Of a stretch of 64,000 nucleotides of DNA, positions 48,029 through 56,361 are shown in pieces; the stretch's first letter is position 1; each line of letters opens with the position of its first letter. The notes under the pieces were generated by a model. That model did not search any database, had not been told where the DNA came from, and saw only the letters and a list, made by a program, of their open reading frames with translations. The position numbers were made by a program, and so were the translations under genes. Source of the stretch: Planctomycetota bacterium (GTDB taxonomy: Bacteria; Planctomycetota; UBA1135; UBA2386); contig BJHM01000009.1 in the NCBI GenBank assembly GCA_014192625.1, positions 23,157-87,156 of the forward strand. Direction: 5' to 3'.

Positions 48029-48600
48029 ATCCGCCCCGGCTCGGCATCCTGCTGAGCGGCAGCGGACGAACGCTGCAAAACCTGATCGATCGCATTGCCC
48101 ACGGCCGACTCACCGCGCAGATCGCCGTGGTGATATCTGACAAGGAACTCGCGTTTGGATTGCAACGCGCGTCTGAGGCAGGCATCCCGCATTTTCACCT
48201 ACGCGATGCAACGGCGATCTGGCAAGCGCTGCGCGAATACCAAGTCGACCTCGTGTGCTTGTGCGGTTACCTAAGGCTGCTGCCGATCGAACGCGACTTC
48301 GCACAACGCGTGCTCAATATCCATCCATCGCTGCTGCCCAATTACGGCGGCAAAGGCATGTATGGCAGCCACGTTCACGAAGCGGTGCTCAACTCCGGCG
48401 ACCGCGAGTCGGGTTGCACCGTGCACATCTGCACCAACGAATACGACCGCGGCGAAATGATCAAACAGCAGCGTGTGCCCGTTCTGCCCGGTGACTCGCC
48501 TGACTCGCTTGCGGCGCGGGTGTTCGCTGCCGAGTGTGAAAGCTACCCGGTGGCGATCGAACAGCAGTGGCAATTGCTGCAGCGACATACCTCACGGTAG
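48025..48600 (+). CDS. purN: Phosphoribosylglycinamide formyltransferase
   Basis: A 191-residue PurN, which transfers formyl from 10-formyltetrahydrofolate to GAR in purine synthesis. The start GTG overlaps the upstream stop as GTGA. Motifs are LGILLSGSGRTLQNLIDRI, VCLCGYLRLLP, LNIHPSLLPNYGGKGMYGSH with the catalytic Asn and His, and SGCTVHICTNEYDRGEMIKQ with the catalytic Asp. All catalytic residues are in place. It is the end of the tilS-kinase-DUF167-PNP-like run; coupling to a PNP-like gene hints at purine metabolism. Confidence 0.95.
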   Translation: MNPPRLGILLSGSGRTLQNLIDRIAHGRLTAQIAVVISDKELAFGLQRASEAGIPHFHLRDATAIWQALREYQVDLVCLCGYLRLLPIERDFAQRVLNIHPSLLPNYGGKGMYGSHVHEAVLNSGDRESGCTVHICTNEYDRGEMIKQQRVPVLPGDSPDSLAARVFAAECESYPVAIEQQWQLLQRHTSR

Positions 48601-48648
48601 CCAGCGTCGGCCACGCGGCGTAAGGGACCGCGCCCAAAAGCCCTCTCC

Positions 48649-50379
48649 TCAGCGCTGCACAAACACGCCGCCATTCTCGCTCGCGAGCTGTTGCAAAAAC
48701 TTGCTGCCCCGATCGGTGCCGATGAAGACCGTATTGATGCGAACTTTGAGATACGCATTGGCCGTCCGCACGACGCGCAAGATCTCATCCGGATTTTGCA
48801 ACGCGCCGCAATTCGGTTCGCCGTCCGACAACAAGAACACTTCGTCGACCAAGGCAGCGGGAGTAGCGCCATATCGGGCCTCCGGCAGCGCAAGTGCCTG
48901 AGATAGCCCGTCGTAAATATTGGTGCCGGATCCAGACTTGAGCCGCGCCAGCAGTTCTGTCAGCGACCGTAGCGAGGCGCTACTCGGTGCCACCGGTTGC
49001 TTGCTACAAAAGTGCGCCTCACTGTCAAAGGTCAGCAACTGGTAACGGGAAGCGTTGTCCATGGATTGCACCGCAAGCAGCAACTGGTCTTTGGCGATCG
49101 ACAGCCGCGTCGAAACCTGCCCTTGATTTTGCGACTGCGCCGTGAGCGAAGCACCATGCGGCGAATCCATGCTGCCCGACAGGTCGATCACGAACACAAT
49201 CTGCCGGCCAATCACGGGGATGCCAAAGAATGCGCTGCGCGTGCCGCCGAGGTCGTGATTTAGCTGCACGCGGTCTGGCACGACGATGCGCCCCTGCTCC
49301 TGCAGCCAGAACTCGCGCCATTGTTTGTGCTGGTCAATCGTGTAGATGGCACCAGTCATGCCGCGCAAGCAGTTGAAGGCGCGATCGCGCAACAACGGCG
49401 ACGCGTCCTTGTTTATGGCTGTGACCAACGAATCGTCCGCGGACGAACGACTGCGCAGCAAATCAATGAGACTCGGGATCGCCGCCTTCTGCGGAAAAGC
49501 TTCAAGCAACGACAGCAGGTCCATGTCCGCGCGCCAGCCACTCTTGCCCAGTTGCTGCAGAGCAACCCCAACCGCGGTATCGACCTCTTCGCGCGACAAA
49601 TACTCGCGGTGGATTTCGAGCACGGCCTGCATCGCGCGCAAGATCGCGGCGGCCACCACCGGGTGACGCTCGGTGCCGCAACAGCGGACCAGCAACGGCA
49701 GCGAGTCCTTTCGATGACGTCCCTGACTCTGCAAGCCTTCCACCGCAACCAACCGCACGCGCGGATCAAGATCGAGCAGGCCTGCCTCGATTGCGATCCG
49801 GAAAACGGGCTCATCTTTAAAACCCAGCAACCGCAACGCCGCAACGCGCCGTGCAGTGGTCGGCGCAGTTGGCACCACTCCATCCTCGCCCTTCAAAAGC
49901 AGGCCACCGGCAGTGCGCAGAATGGCAAACCAGATGCCGCGCTGATCGATATTCAACAAAGTGACATGGCCGAGATCGCGCAACTCGATGGCCGTATTGT
50001 CGGCGAGACTCTTGTCAATGCCGACACTGGCCAGGCCGAGGATCGCTTCACCAATCGATCCATCAGGATGTTGCTCGGCGAACAGCAGGATCTTCTGCAG
50101 TGCCTCAAGGTGCGTCAGGTTGCCCGGATCTCGCCCGGTCAGCAGGTTTCCTGCCCGCGCGGTCGCGCAGTAGCGCGGCCAAAGCCCCGGCTCCTTGCGC
50201 AGCAAACCGCTCGGCGCGAGGCGATCATGCTCGTAGTCAAAGACCCACTGTTCGATGGTGCGCGCCGAGGCGCTCTGCTTGGCATCGCCATTCGGATCAT
50301 TCGACGGATCCTGAGCAACCCCTGAGGCTGCCAGCATGGCCAATGACACAGCAGCTGTGACGCTCGCACGAATCCGCAT
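48649..50379 (-). CDS. Secreted HEAT-repeat and von Willebrand factor A protein
   Basis: 576 residues from ATG 50379, which has a GAGGT ribosome-binding site seven bases upstream and a signal peptide (RASVTAAVSLAMLAASGVAQ). The N-terminal two thirds are helical HEAT-like repeats (RRVAALRLLGFKDEPVFRIA, RVRLVAVEGLQSQGRH, HPVVAAAILRAMQAVLEI). The C-terminal 200 residues are a VWA domain with MIDAS VFVIDLSGSMDSP, GTNIYDGLSQAL and EVFLLSDGEPNCG. It is probably a periplasmic or surface protein using the metal site for adhesion or assembly; the partner is unknown. A longer frame to 50430 exists but is less likely. Confidence 0.85.
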   Translation of the reverse strand: MRIRASVTAAVSLAMLAASGVAQDPSNDPNGDAKQSASARTIEQWVFDYEHDRLAPSGLLRKEPGLWPRYCATARAGNLLTGRDPGNLTHLEALQKILLFAEQHPDGSIGEAILGLASVGIDKSLADNTAIELRDLGHVTLLNIDQRGIWFAILRTAGGLLLKGEDGVVPTAPTTARRVAALRLLGFKDEPVFRIAIEAGLLDLDPRVRLVAVEGLQSQGRHRKDSLPLLVRCCGTERHPVVAAAILRAMQAVLEIHREYLSREEVDTAVGVALQQLGKSGWRADMDLLSLLEAFPQKAAIPSLIDLLRSRSSADDSLVTAINKDASPLLRDRAFNCLRGMTGAIYTIDQHKQWREFWLQEQGRIVVPDRVQLNHDLGGTRSAFFGIPVIGRQIVFVIDLSGSMDSPHGASLTAQSQNQGQVSTRLSIAKDQLLLAVQSMDNASRYQLLTFDSEAHFCSKQPVAPSSASLRSLTELLARLKSGSGTNIYDGLSQALALPEARYGATPAALVDEVFLLSDGEPNCGALQNPDEILRVVRTANAYLKVRINTVFIGTDRGSKFLQQLASENGGVFVQR

Positions 50380-50554
50380 GTGGATACCTCGCAAGAGAAC
50401 CAAACCGAGCACCAAAAGTAACCGTGGCATTTTGCGCGGGTCCCGCCACTCTGCAGCTCACCATTAATAGCACAATCCCTGGTGCGCGCAGGTAGGGCGC
50501 CATGCTCCGCACGGCAAATGGCAGCGCGCGCAAAACACATAATCATCGGGCCTC

Positions 50555-50582
50555 TTGCACTCGCATCGAGAACGCCGATGAT
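50555..50582 (+). promoter_or_regulatory. Candidate sigma-70 promoter of ssrA
   Basis: A -35-like TTGCAC (50555-50560) and a -10-like GATGAT (50577-50582) with a 16-base spacer lie upstream of the tmRNA. Transcription would start near 50589, about 13 bases before the mature 5' end at 50602, leaving a short leader for RNase P removal. Confidence 0.4.
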
Positions 50583-50601
50583 TCCCCGGTCACATTTCTG
50601 T

Positions 50602-50952
50602 GGGGGCGACCGGCTTCGACCGGATGCTGTCACGGCCTGGGTGGCGCGCCGAGGTCCGGAGCCCTCGTAAATCTCTTCGGAAATCTGAAGTGCCAACACG
50701 CACCTCGCTCTCGCTGCCTAAGAACTAGGTAACGACGCCGGAACCCCTTCGCCTGCGAGGGGTCGAGGCGATAAATAGCAGGCTGGTTGCGACACGGCTG
50801 CTCGGCCTGTGCGCGATAAGAAAATGTCGAGCTGGCCACGTCTTATCCTGTTCGTCGGAGCAGGCGTGGCGACACTAAATGACGAGCTACGCGCGTAGAG
50901 GCTCAGGTCGGGGTATCTCGGGACGTGGGTTCGATTCCCACCGCCTCCACCA
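50602..50952 (+). ncRNA. ssrA: Transfer-messenger RNA (one-piece)
   Basis: A 351-base tmRNA for trans-translation of stalled ribosomes. The ends pair as an alanine-tRNA-like acceptor stem: 5' GGGGGCG with 3' CGCCTCC, with one G-U pair, followed by A and an encoded CCA. The T arm is GTGGG-TTCGATT-CCCAC. The tag reading frame is at 50692-50721: GCC AAC ACG CAC CTC GCT CTC GCT GCC TAA, giving ANTHLALAA, with the typical hydrophobic LALAA end read by ClpXP-type proteases. Pseudoknot-rich sequence lies on both sides of the tag. It is flanked by the HEAT/VWA gene (divergent) and the metzincin gene. Confidence 0.97.
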
Positions 50953-50956
50953 CTTT

Positions 50957-50996
50957 GCGGTCTGCGGCAATCGCCACTTGGCGAACCGCAGACCGC
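50957..50996 (+). terminator. Long hairpin directly after ssrA
   Basis: GCGGTCTGCGG (50957-50967) pairs perfectly with CCGCAGACCGC (50986-50996); inside, TCGCC pairs with GGCGA around an ACTT loop. It starts five bases after the tmRNA 3' end. There is no U-run, so it may act as a terminator of a GC-rich type or as a stop for 3' trimming. Confidence 0.65.
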
Positions 50997-50998
50997 AG

Positions 50999-51026
50999 CG
51001 CCTCTGCTGGTTCGCCTCTGCTGGCG
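50999..51026. repeat. 14-bp tandem duplication after ssrA
   Basis: CGCCTCTGCTGGTT is followed at once by CGCCTCTGCTGGCG, two 14-bp units differing only in the last two bases. They lie just beyond the ssrA hairpin in non-coding DNA. Confidence 0.75.
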
Positions 51027-51151
51027 TGAGCGTTACCCTGCTACTCACTGCGGCACATGGTCCGGGGGCATTGGGGTGCGGCTAAACATGCGACTGAGCA
51101 GAATATCCATTACCATCCGCACTCATCCTTGCGTCCCTGCCGGAGTAACAA

Positions 51152-52921
51152 ATGCGCGCAATTCATCTAATCACGGCCGTCCTCGCCGCTTTCTTTGCCA
51201 GCCCTGCAACTGCGCAGGTCATCACGGCCCCAACCCGTCCGGCACCGACCGTGGTTCAGGCACCACCGCGCCTGCTGCAGACGTTCCAAGTCGCAAGCGG
51301 CACGATTCAGGATCTTTCAGTGCCATTGGCGCCAACTCAGGACTTCAGCGTTGAGATCGTGCTCGGCGGCAGGGTCTGCAACCTGTTGCTCTTGCCGCAT
51401 GAACTTCGCCGCACGGGTTTCCAGCTGCTGGTGGACAACGGGAGCAGCATCACGGCGCAACCGAGCGGTGCGTTGGTCACGTTTCAAGGCAGCGTCATCG
51501 ACCCTTCCGGCAGCATCGCGGTCGACACAGAAGCCGCAGTAGTCGTTCAGAATGGCCAGCTGAAAGGCATCGTTCGCGAAGGCACTACCATCTGGGGTAT
51601 CCAACCGCTGCGCGAGTCCGATCCACTGGCGAGTGCGTCGCTCCACCTGGTTTTCCGTGCAGCCGACAACTGGAACCTGCCATACGTGTGCGGCGTCCCA
51701 AATAGTTCGGCCTCGCCGGTCGCGCCCGGTGCTGGCATCGACGTGATCTGGAACACCGACCTCGCACTTGAGATCGACTTTCCGCAATACCAGCGGTTCA
51801 ACAACGTGCCAAACGCGACGAACGATGCGCTGATGATCGTGAACGCCATGGACGTTATCTACCGCCGCGATTGCAGCGTCTCATTCGTCGTCGGCACCGT
51901 GCTGGTTCGTACCGTGACCGATCCATATACGTCCACGGATGCCGGCACGCTGTTGGGGCAATTTCAGGGGTGGTGGAATAGCAATCAAGGCGCAGTTACC
52001 CGCGACGTAGCCATGCTGTTTACCGGTCGCGCAATCAACGGCAACGTGATCGGCGTCGCCTACCTCTCACAGGTCTGCAACACGGGATCGGCCTACGGTC
52101 TAACCGAGACCATGTACAATGGCATAGGCACGAACGTCACCAGCCGGACTGGACTGATCAGCCACGAGATGGGCCATCTCTTTAGCGCTACACACTGCGA
52201 TTCACTGCCTGATTGCCGCATCATGTGCGCAGGCCTCGGCGGCTGCTCTGGCAACATCAGTTCCTTCAGCGCCAGCGAGATCAGCCAGATCACGGCCTTT
52301 CGCAGCGCTGCACCATGCCTCTCGCAATCGTCATCGGTCCCAATCATCACCACGATCAGCCCGACCAGTTCATCCGCATTCGCGCCAGCTACGGTCGTGA
52401 TCAATGGCACCGGGTTTACCGGTGTCAATCAGGTCACCATTGGCAGCCAAGTGATCACCACAAACATCACGATCTTGAGTGACACGCAGATGCGCGTGAT
52501 CCCGCCAGATGCAACTACCTTGGGCTTCCAACTGCTGCGCGTGATCAACCCTGCAGGCACCAGCAACCCAGTGCTGTTTATCTACACCGACACCACACCC
52601 ATCGAACTGGTAGCTCCCGCCGCTGCCCTCGGCGGAACGAACATCACGTTCCGCTACGGCGGGCGCGCCAATCAGCTGTGGTATCTCGGGATTGCGCTGT
52701 TCCCCACGATTGCCCCGCTGCAAGGCTTCAATGTCCTGACCAGTTTTTCGGGCCTGACCTACGGGGCGCTCAACGCTGTGGGTATCGGCCAGTTCACCAT
52801 TCCAATCCCGCCCGGCGTGCTGAACGGGCTAACGCTCTACGAGCAGGTGCTCGAATTCAATGCGACCACATTGCAGTTGAGCAGCAGCAGCAACGTCATC
52901 ACGACGCGCTACTTCCTCTGA
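51152..52921 (+). CDS. Secreted metzincin-type metallopeptidase with an IPT/TIG domain
   Basis: A 589-residue exported protein with a signal peptide (MRAIHLITAVLAAFFASPAT, cleavage after TAQ). The zinc site is LISHEMGHLFSATHCDS: His338, Glu339, His342, His348. It has Ser at the position that is Gly in the metzincin consensus HExxHxxGxxH. A Met-turn candidate is CRIMCAGLGGC. This is the reprolysin/M12B-like layout seen in other secreted bacterial metzincins. An IPT/TIG-like beta domain follows (ITTISPTSSSAFAPATVVIN, GTGFTGVNQVTIGSQ). The C-terminal 110 residues resemble planctomycete secreted-protein ends. It is convergent with pgi across a 35-bp repeat. Confidence 0.85.
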   Translation: MRAIHLITAVLAAFFASPATAQVITAPTRPAPTVVQAPPRLLQTFQVASGTIQDLSVPLAPTQDFSVEIVLGGRVCNLLLLPHELRRTGFQLLVDNGSSITAQPSGALVTFQGSVIDPSGSIAVDTEAAVVVQNGQLKGIVREGTTIWGIQPLRESDPLASASLHLVFRAADNWNLPYVCGVPNSSASPVAPGAGIDVIWNTDLALEIDFPQYQRFNNVPNATNDALMIVNAMDVIYRRDCSVSFVVGTVLVRTVTDPYTSTDAGTLLGQFQGWWNSNQGAVTRDVAMLFTGRAINGNVIGVAYLSQVCNTGSAYGLTETMYNGIGTNVTSRTGLISHEMGHLFSATHCDSLPDCRIMCAGLGGCSGNISSFSASEISQITAFRSAAPCLSQSSSVPIITTISPTSSSAFAPATVVINGTGFTGVNQVTIGSQVITTNITILSDTQMRVIPPDATTLGFQLLRVINPAGTSNPVLFIYTDTTPIELVAPAAALGGTNITFRYGGRANQLWYLGIALFPTIAPLQGFNVLTSFSGLTYGALNAVGIGQFTIPIPPGVLNGLTLYEQVLEFNATTLQLSSSSNVITTRYFL

Positions 52922-52949
52922 GTCCTGCAAGCCTGACCGCCAATCGCCC

Positions 52950-53019
52950 GCTCGTCAGTCAGGCCTGCCTCGTCAGTCAGGCGCGCTCGTCAGTCAGGCC
53001 TGCCTCGTCAGTCAGGCGC
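52950..53019. repeat. Two tandem 35-bp units over the pgi stop codon
   Basis: Two exact 35-bp units (52950-52984 and 52985-53019), each made of two CTCGTCAGTCAGGC-like sub-units, so the 14-bp motif appears four times in 70 bp. The second unit covers the pgi stop (53012-53014). The region lies between two convergent genes. GGCC-centred palindromes (CAGGCCTG) occur in it. Confidence 0.9.
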
Positions 53020-54583
53020 GCGCAAACTTCGCTAGCCGTGGATCCGGTTCGCCGATGCGGTGCGCGCGATTATTGGCGGCAAGGTGGCACAGGATCGGCC
53101 AACAATCGGCGGGGTCCGCCCCCACAGATTTCGCGAGGCTGCGGACATCGCGCATCTCGTCCGTGAGTACAAGGTGCAGCTTCTTCTGCAAAGTAAGCAC
53201 CTCCGCCGCCGCCTTTTTACCCGCTTCGACCCCAGGCTGGTCGTAGGCATTGACGTTGATCAGTTCGGCATAGATGCCAACCGCGCGTTCAAACAACGCG
53301 ATCAATGCGCCGAGCACGCGCTCGTCCAAACGTTCACAGCACAACGAAGCCGAGGCGCGGCCGTTTTCCAGCAACGCCTTGCGTGTGCCTTGCCAAAAGC
53401 CATCAAGGAAGTCACCTGAGGTGGCACCAGACTCGACCTCGAAAGATGCACCATCTCGATCCTGCAGCACACGCACGAACACAGCGAAAAAGTCATGGCG
53501 GCCACAGCGCAGCTGCTGCACGTAGGCGTGCTGATCGGTCGACCCCTTGTTGCCGTAGACCGCGATGCCTTGATTCACGGCCTGACCCGCACGATCGAAT
53601 TCCTTGCCAACCGATTCCATTACCAGTTGCTGCAGGTAGCGCGACAACAGCAACAGGCGGTCCTTATACGGCAACACCACCATCGCCCGCTCGCCGCGGC
53701 CCTTGCCTTCCGCGTGCCAGAACGCAGCCAGCATGGCAGCCGGGTTTTTGTTGATCTCAGTCCTGCGCCCAGCTTCATCCATGGCCGCCGCGCCGGCCAA
53801 AAACGCGCGCAGGTCCATGCCAAGCAACGCACCCGGCAAGAGTCCGACTGACGACATCACCGAGGTGCGGCCGCCGATCCAATCCCACATCGGCATACAT
53901 GCGAGCCACTGCTCGCGCTTGGCAACCTGATCAAGGGTGCTGCCGTCCTGCGTAACAGCCACCGCGTGCTTGCCAAACGGCAACTTCTGCGCAGCAAACG
54001 CGCGTTGCAGTTCGAGCATGCCGTTGCGCGTCTCCTTCGTGCTGCCGGACTTGCTGATCACGATCACCAACGCGTCCTGCAAACTACCGAGAGCCGCCAA
54101 CTGACGGTCGATGCCGTCAGGATCGGTGTTGTCGAGCACGCACAACTGCATCGGCGCTGCTTTGCCGCCAAATACTCCACCAAGCAACATCGGTCCGAGC
54201 GCCGATCCGCCGATGCCGCACAATAAAACCTGCCGAAAGCGGCCACCACCGCTAGCCGTCAGCTTGCCGCTGTGCACATCGGCAGCAAACAACTCGATCA
54301 CAGCCAAGGTATTGACGATCGCCTGTTGCTGATCGTCCGTCGGTGCGAGGCCCGGTGCGCGCAGCCAATAGTGGCCGACCATGCGCTGCTCATCCTGATT
54401 GGCGATGCTGCCACCTTCAAGGGCCTGCATCGCCGTCAACGCCGCCCGCAGCTTTGGCTGCAGCGAAGACATCACGCCCTCATCGAGCGCCGAGTAGCTC
54501 AGATCCAGTTCGACGAATGGATCGTCGAGTTGACAGCGCCAACGAAGGTAGTGATCAAGACGGTCGGTCGGGCGAGCGCTCAT
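53012..54583 (-). CDS. pgi: Glucose-6-phosphate isomerase
   Basis: A 523-residue phosphoglucose isomerase, interconverting glucose-6-phosphate and fructose-6-phosphate. Family motifs are LLCGIGGSALGPML, DALVIVISKSGSTKETRNGM, DRAGQAVNQGIAVYGNKGST, STDQHAYVQQL, and a C-terminal VNAYDQPGVEAGKKAA. The sequence belongs to the long alanine-rich form near 520-550 residues. Its last codons (AKFARA) run into a tandem repeat. It is downstream of ahcY on the same strand across 254 bases with no visible feature. Confidence 0.95.
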   Translation of the reverse strand: MSARPTDRLDHYLRWRCQLDDPFVELDLSYSALDEGVMSSLQPKLRAALTAMQALEGGSIANQDEQRMVGHYWLRAPGLAPTDDQQQAIVNTLAVIELFAADVHSGKLTASGGGRFRQVLLCGIGGSALGPMLLGGVFGGKAAPMQLCVLDNTDPDGIDRQLAALGSLQDALVIVISKSGSTKETRNGMLELQRAFAAQKLPFGKHAVAVTQDGSTLDQVAKREQWLACMPMWDWIGGRTSVMSSVGLLPGALLGMDLRAFLAGAAAMDEAGRRTEINKNPAAMLAAFWHAEGKGRGERAMVVLPYKDRLLLLSRYLQQLVMESVGKEFDRAGQAVNQGIAVYGNKGSTDQHAYVQQLRCGRHDFFAVFVRVLQDRDGASFEVESGATSGDFLDGFWQGTRKALLENGRASASLCCERLDERVLGALIALFERAVGIYAELINVNAYDQPGVEAGKKAAAEVLTLQKKLHLVLTDEMRDVRSLAKSVGADPADCWPILCHLAANNRAHRIGEPDPRLAKFARA

Positions 54584-54837
54584 GACCTGCGATGGTAGTC
54601 ATCCAAAGGCAGCAGTCACCAGCGCACAGAAAGGATCCGGCGGTGGCGCACACTGCCGTTGCCAGATGGGCGACCAAACTTTGTGCCAACCCTAGAGCAA
54701 CCAGTGCTGCAAAAACCAAAGCTGGAGGCACCATCTTTGCCTCCTTGGATGCGCGCCTCACGAGCCACTTAGCACAGAGGAAAGTAGCTGCCGTGCATCG
54801 CCGCAGCGTTGCGGCAATGCACAAAACAGCGCCAACC

Positions 54838-56361
54838 TCAGTAGCGGTACTTATCGGCCTTGTAGGGGCCATCCACGCTCAGGTGGAGATACTCGGCCTG
54901 CTTCTTCGTCAGCTTGGTCAACTTGACGCCGAGCTTCTGGAGATGCAACCGAGCGACCTTCTCATCGAGATGCTTTGGCAACGTGTACACGCGCTTCTCG
55001 TAGTCCTTGTGATTGTTGAACAATTCGATCTGCGCGATCACCTGATTGGTGAAGCTGTTCGACATCACGAAGCTCGGATGGCCTGTGGCGCAACCCAGAT
55101 TCATCAAGCGGCCTTCCGCGAGGACGATGACGCCATGGCCGTCGGCGAACAGCCAACGATCGGTCTGCGGCTTGATCGTGTCCTTCTTGATGCCCGGCAC
55201 CTTGGCGAGGCCCTGCATGTCGATCTCGTTATCAAAGTGACCGATGTTGGCAACGATCGCGTTGTTCTTCATCAGGTGCATGTGATCGACCGTGATGACT
55301 TGGTAGTTGCCCGTCGCGGTGATGAACATGTCGGCGTAACCGATGCAGTCCTCGAGCGTGAGAACCTGGTAACCCTCCATCGCGGCCTGCAGCGCGCAGA
55401 TCGGATCGATCTCCGTGACGATGACCCGTGCGCCCTGGCCCTTCAGCGATTGCGCGCAGCCCTTGCCGACATCGCCGTAGCCGCAGACGACCGCGACCTT
55501 GCCGGAGATCATGACATCGGTTGCGCGCATGATGCCGTCAACCAACGAATGGCGGCAGCCGTAGACGTTGTCAAACTTCGACTTCGTCACGCTGTCATTC
55601 ACGTTCATCGCCGGGAATGGCAACGAGCCGTCCTTCTCCATCAGATAAAGCCGGTGCACACCGGTCGTCGTCTCCTCACTGACGCCAAGCACGCCGGGCA
55701 GCATCTTGGAATACTTGCCCGGGCTCTTCTGCAGCGAAACCTTGAGGCACTTCAACAGCTCGACCCAATCGTCGCCGTCGTCCTTCTTCGCAATCGGGAC
55801 CTTGCCGGCCTGCTCAAAAGCGGCACCCTTCATGATCACCATGGTCGCGTCGCCGCCGTCGTCGAGGATCATGTTCGGGCCATCTGCGCCGTCCCACATG
55901 AGCGCGCGCTCGGTGCACCACCAGTATTCTTCGAGCGACTCGCCCTTCCAGGCAAACACCGGCACGCCACTCGGCTTGTCGACGGTGCCCTTTGGACCGA
56001 CTGCTACCGCCGCTGCGGCGTGGTCCTGCGTGCTAAAGATATTGCACGAGGCCCAGCGAACTTCAGCCCCGAGATCGACCAGCGTCTCGATCAGCACAGC
56101 GGTCTGGATCGTCATGTGCAGCGAGCCGGTGATGCGCGCGCCCTTGAGCGGTTGCTTTTTGCGGTATTCGGCGCGGATTGACATCAGGCCCGGCATCTCG
56201 ACTTCGGCGAGCAGGATCTCCTTGCGGCCGAACTCGGCTAACGAGAGATCCTTGACCTTGAAGTCGGTCGGTGCGAGCACGCCGTTTGCGGGCTTCGTGG
56301 ACTTTGGTGCGGGTGCGCCCTTCGAGGGCTTCGTGAACTTTGGTGCGTTGGTTACGGTCAT
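54838..56361 (-). CDS. ahcY: S-adenosylhomocysteine hydrolase
   Basis: A 507-residue SAH hydrolase, which splits S-adenosylhomocysteine into adenosine and homocysteine and so removes the inhibitory product of methylation. NAD and substrate motifs are [92 protein letters not shown] and the C-terminal [10 protein letters not shown]. An extra N-terminal tail of about 30 residues is Lys/Pro-rich and contains a 12-residue tandem duplication ([12 protein letters not shown] and KSTKPANG), coded by a 36-bp duplicated block at 56291-56347. The start overlaps the ArsR-methyltransferase stop by four bases (ATGA). Confidence 0.96.
   Translation of the reverse strand: MTVTNAPKFTKPSKGAPAPKSTKPANGVLAPTDFKVKDLSLAEFGRKEILLAEVEMPGLMSIRAEYRKKQPLKGARITGSLHMTIQTAVLIETLVDLGAEVRWASCNIFSTQDHAAAAVAVGPKGTVDKPSGVPVFAWKGESLEEYWWCTERALMWDGADGPNMILDDGGDATMVIMKGAAFEQAGKVPIAKKDDGDDWVELLKCLKVSLQKSPGKYSKMLPGVLGVSEETTTGVHRLYLMEKDGSLPFPAMNVNDSVTKSKFDNVYGCRHSLVDGIMRATDVMISGKVAVVCGYGDVGKGCAQSLKGQGARVIVTEIDPICALQAAMEGYQVLTLEDCIGYADMFITATGNYQVITVDHMHLMKNNAIVANIGHFDNEIDMQGLAKVPGIKKDTIKPQTDRWLFADGHGVIVLAEGRLMNLGCATGHPSFVMSNSFTNQVIAQIELFNNHKDYEKRVYTLPKHLDEKVARLHLQKLGVKLTKLTKKQAEYLHLSVDGPYKADKYRY

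Noticed and set aside
54592..56181. A 529-codon plus-strand frame opposite ahcY
   Set aside because: It is a shadow of the confidently identified ahcY gene; the translation shows only His/Arg/Ala-rich antisense composition.
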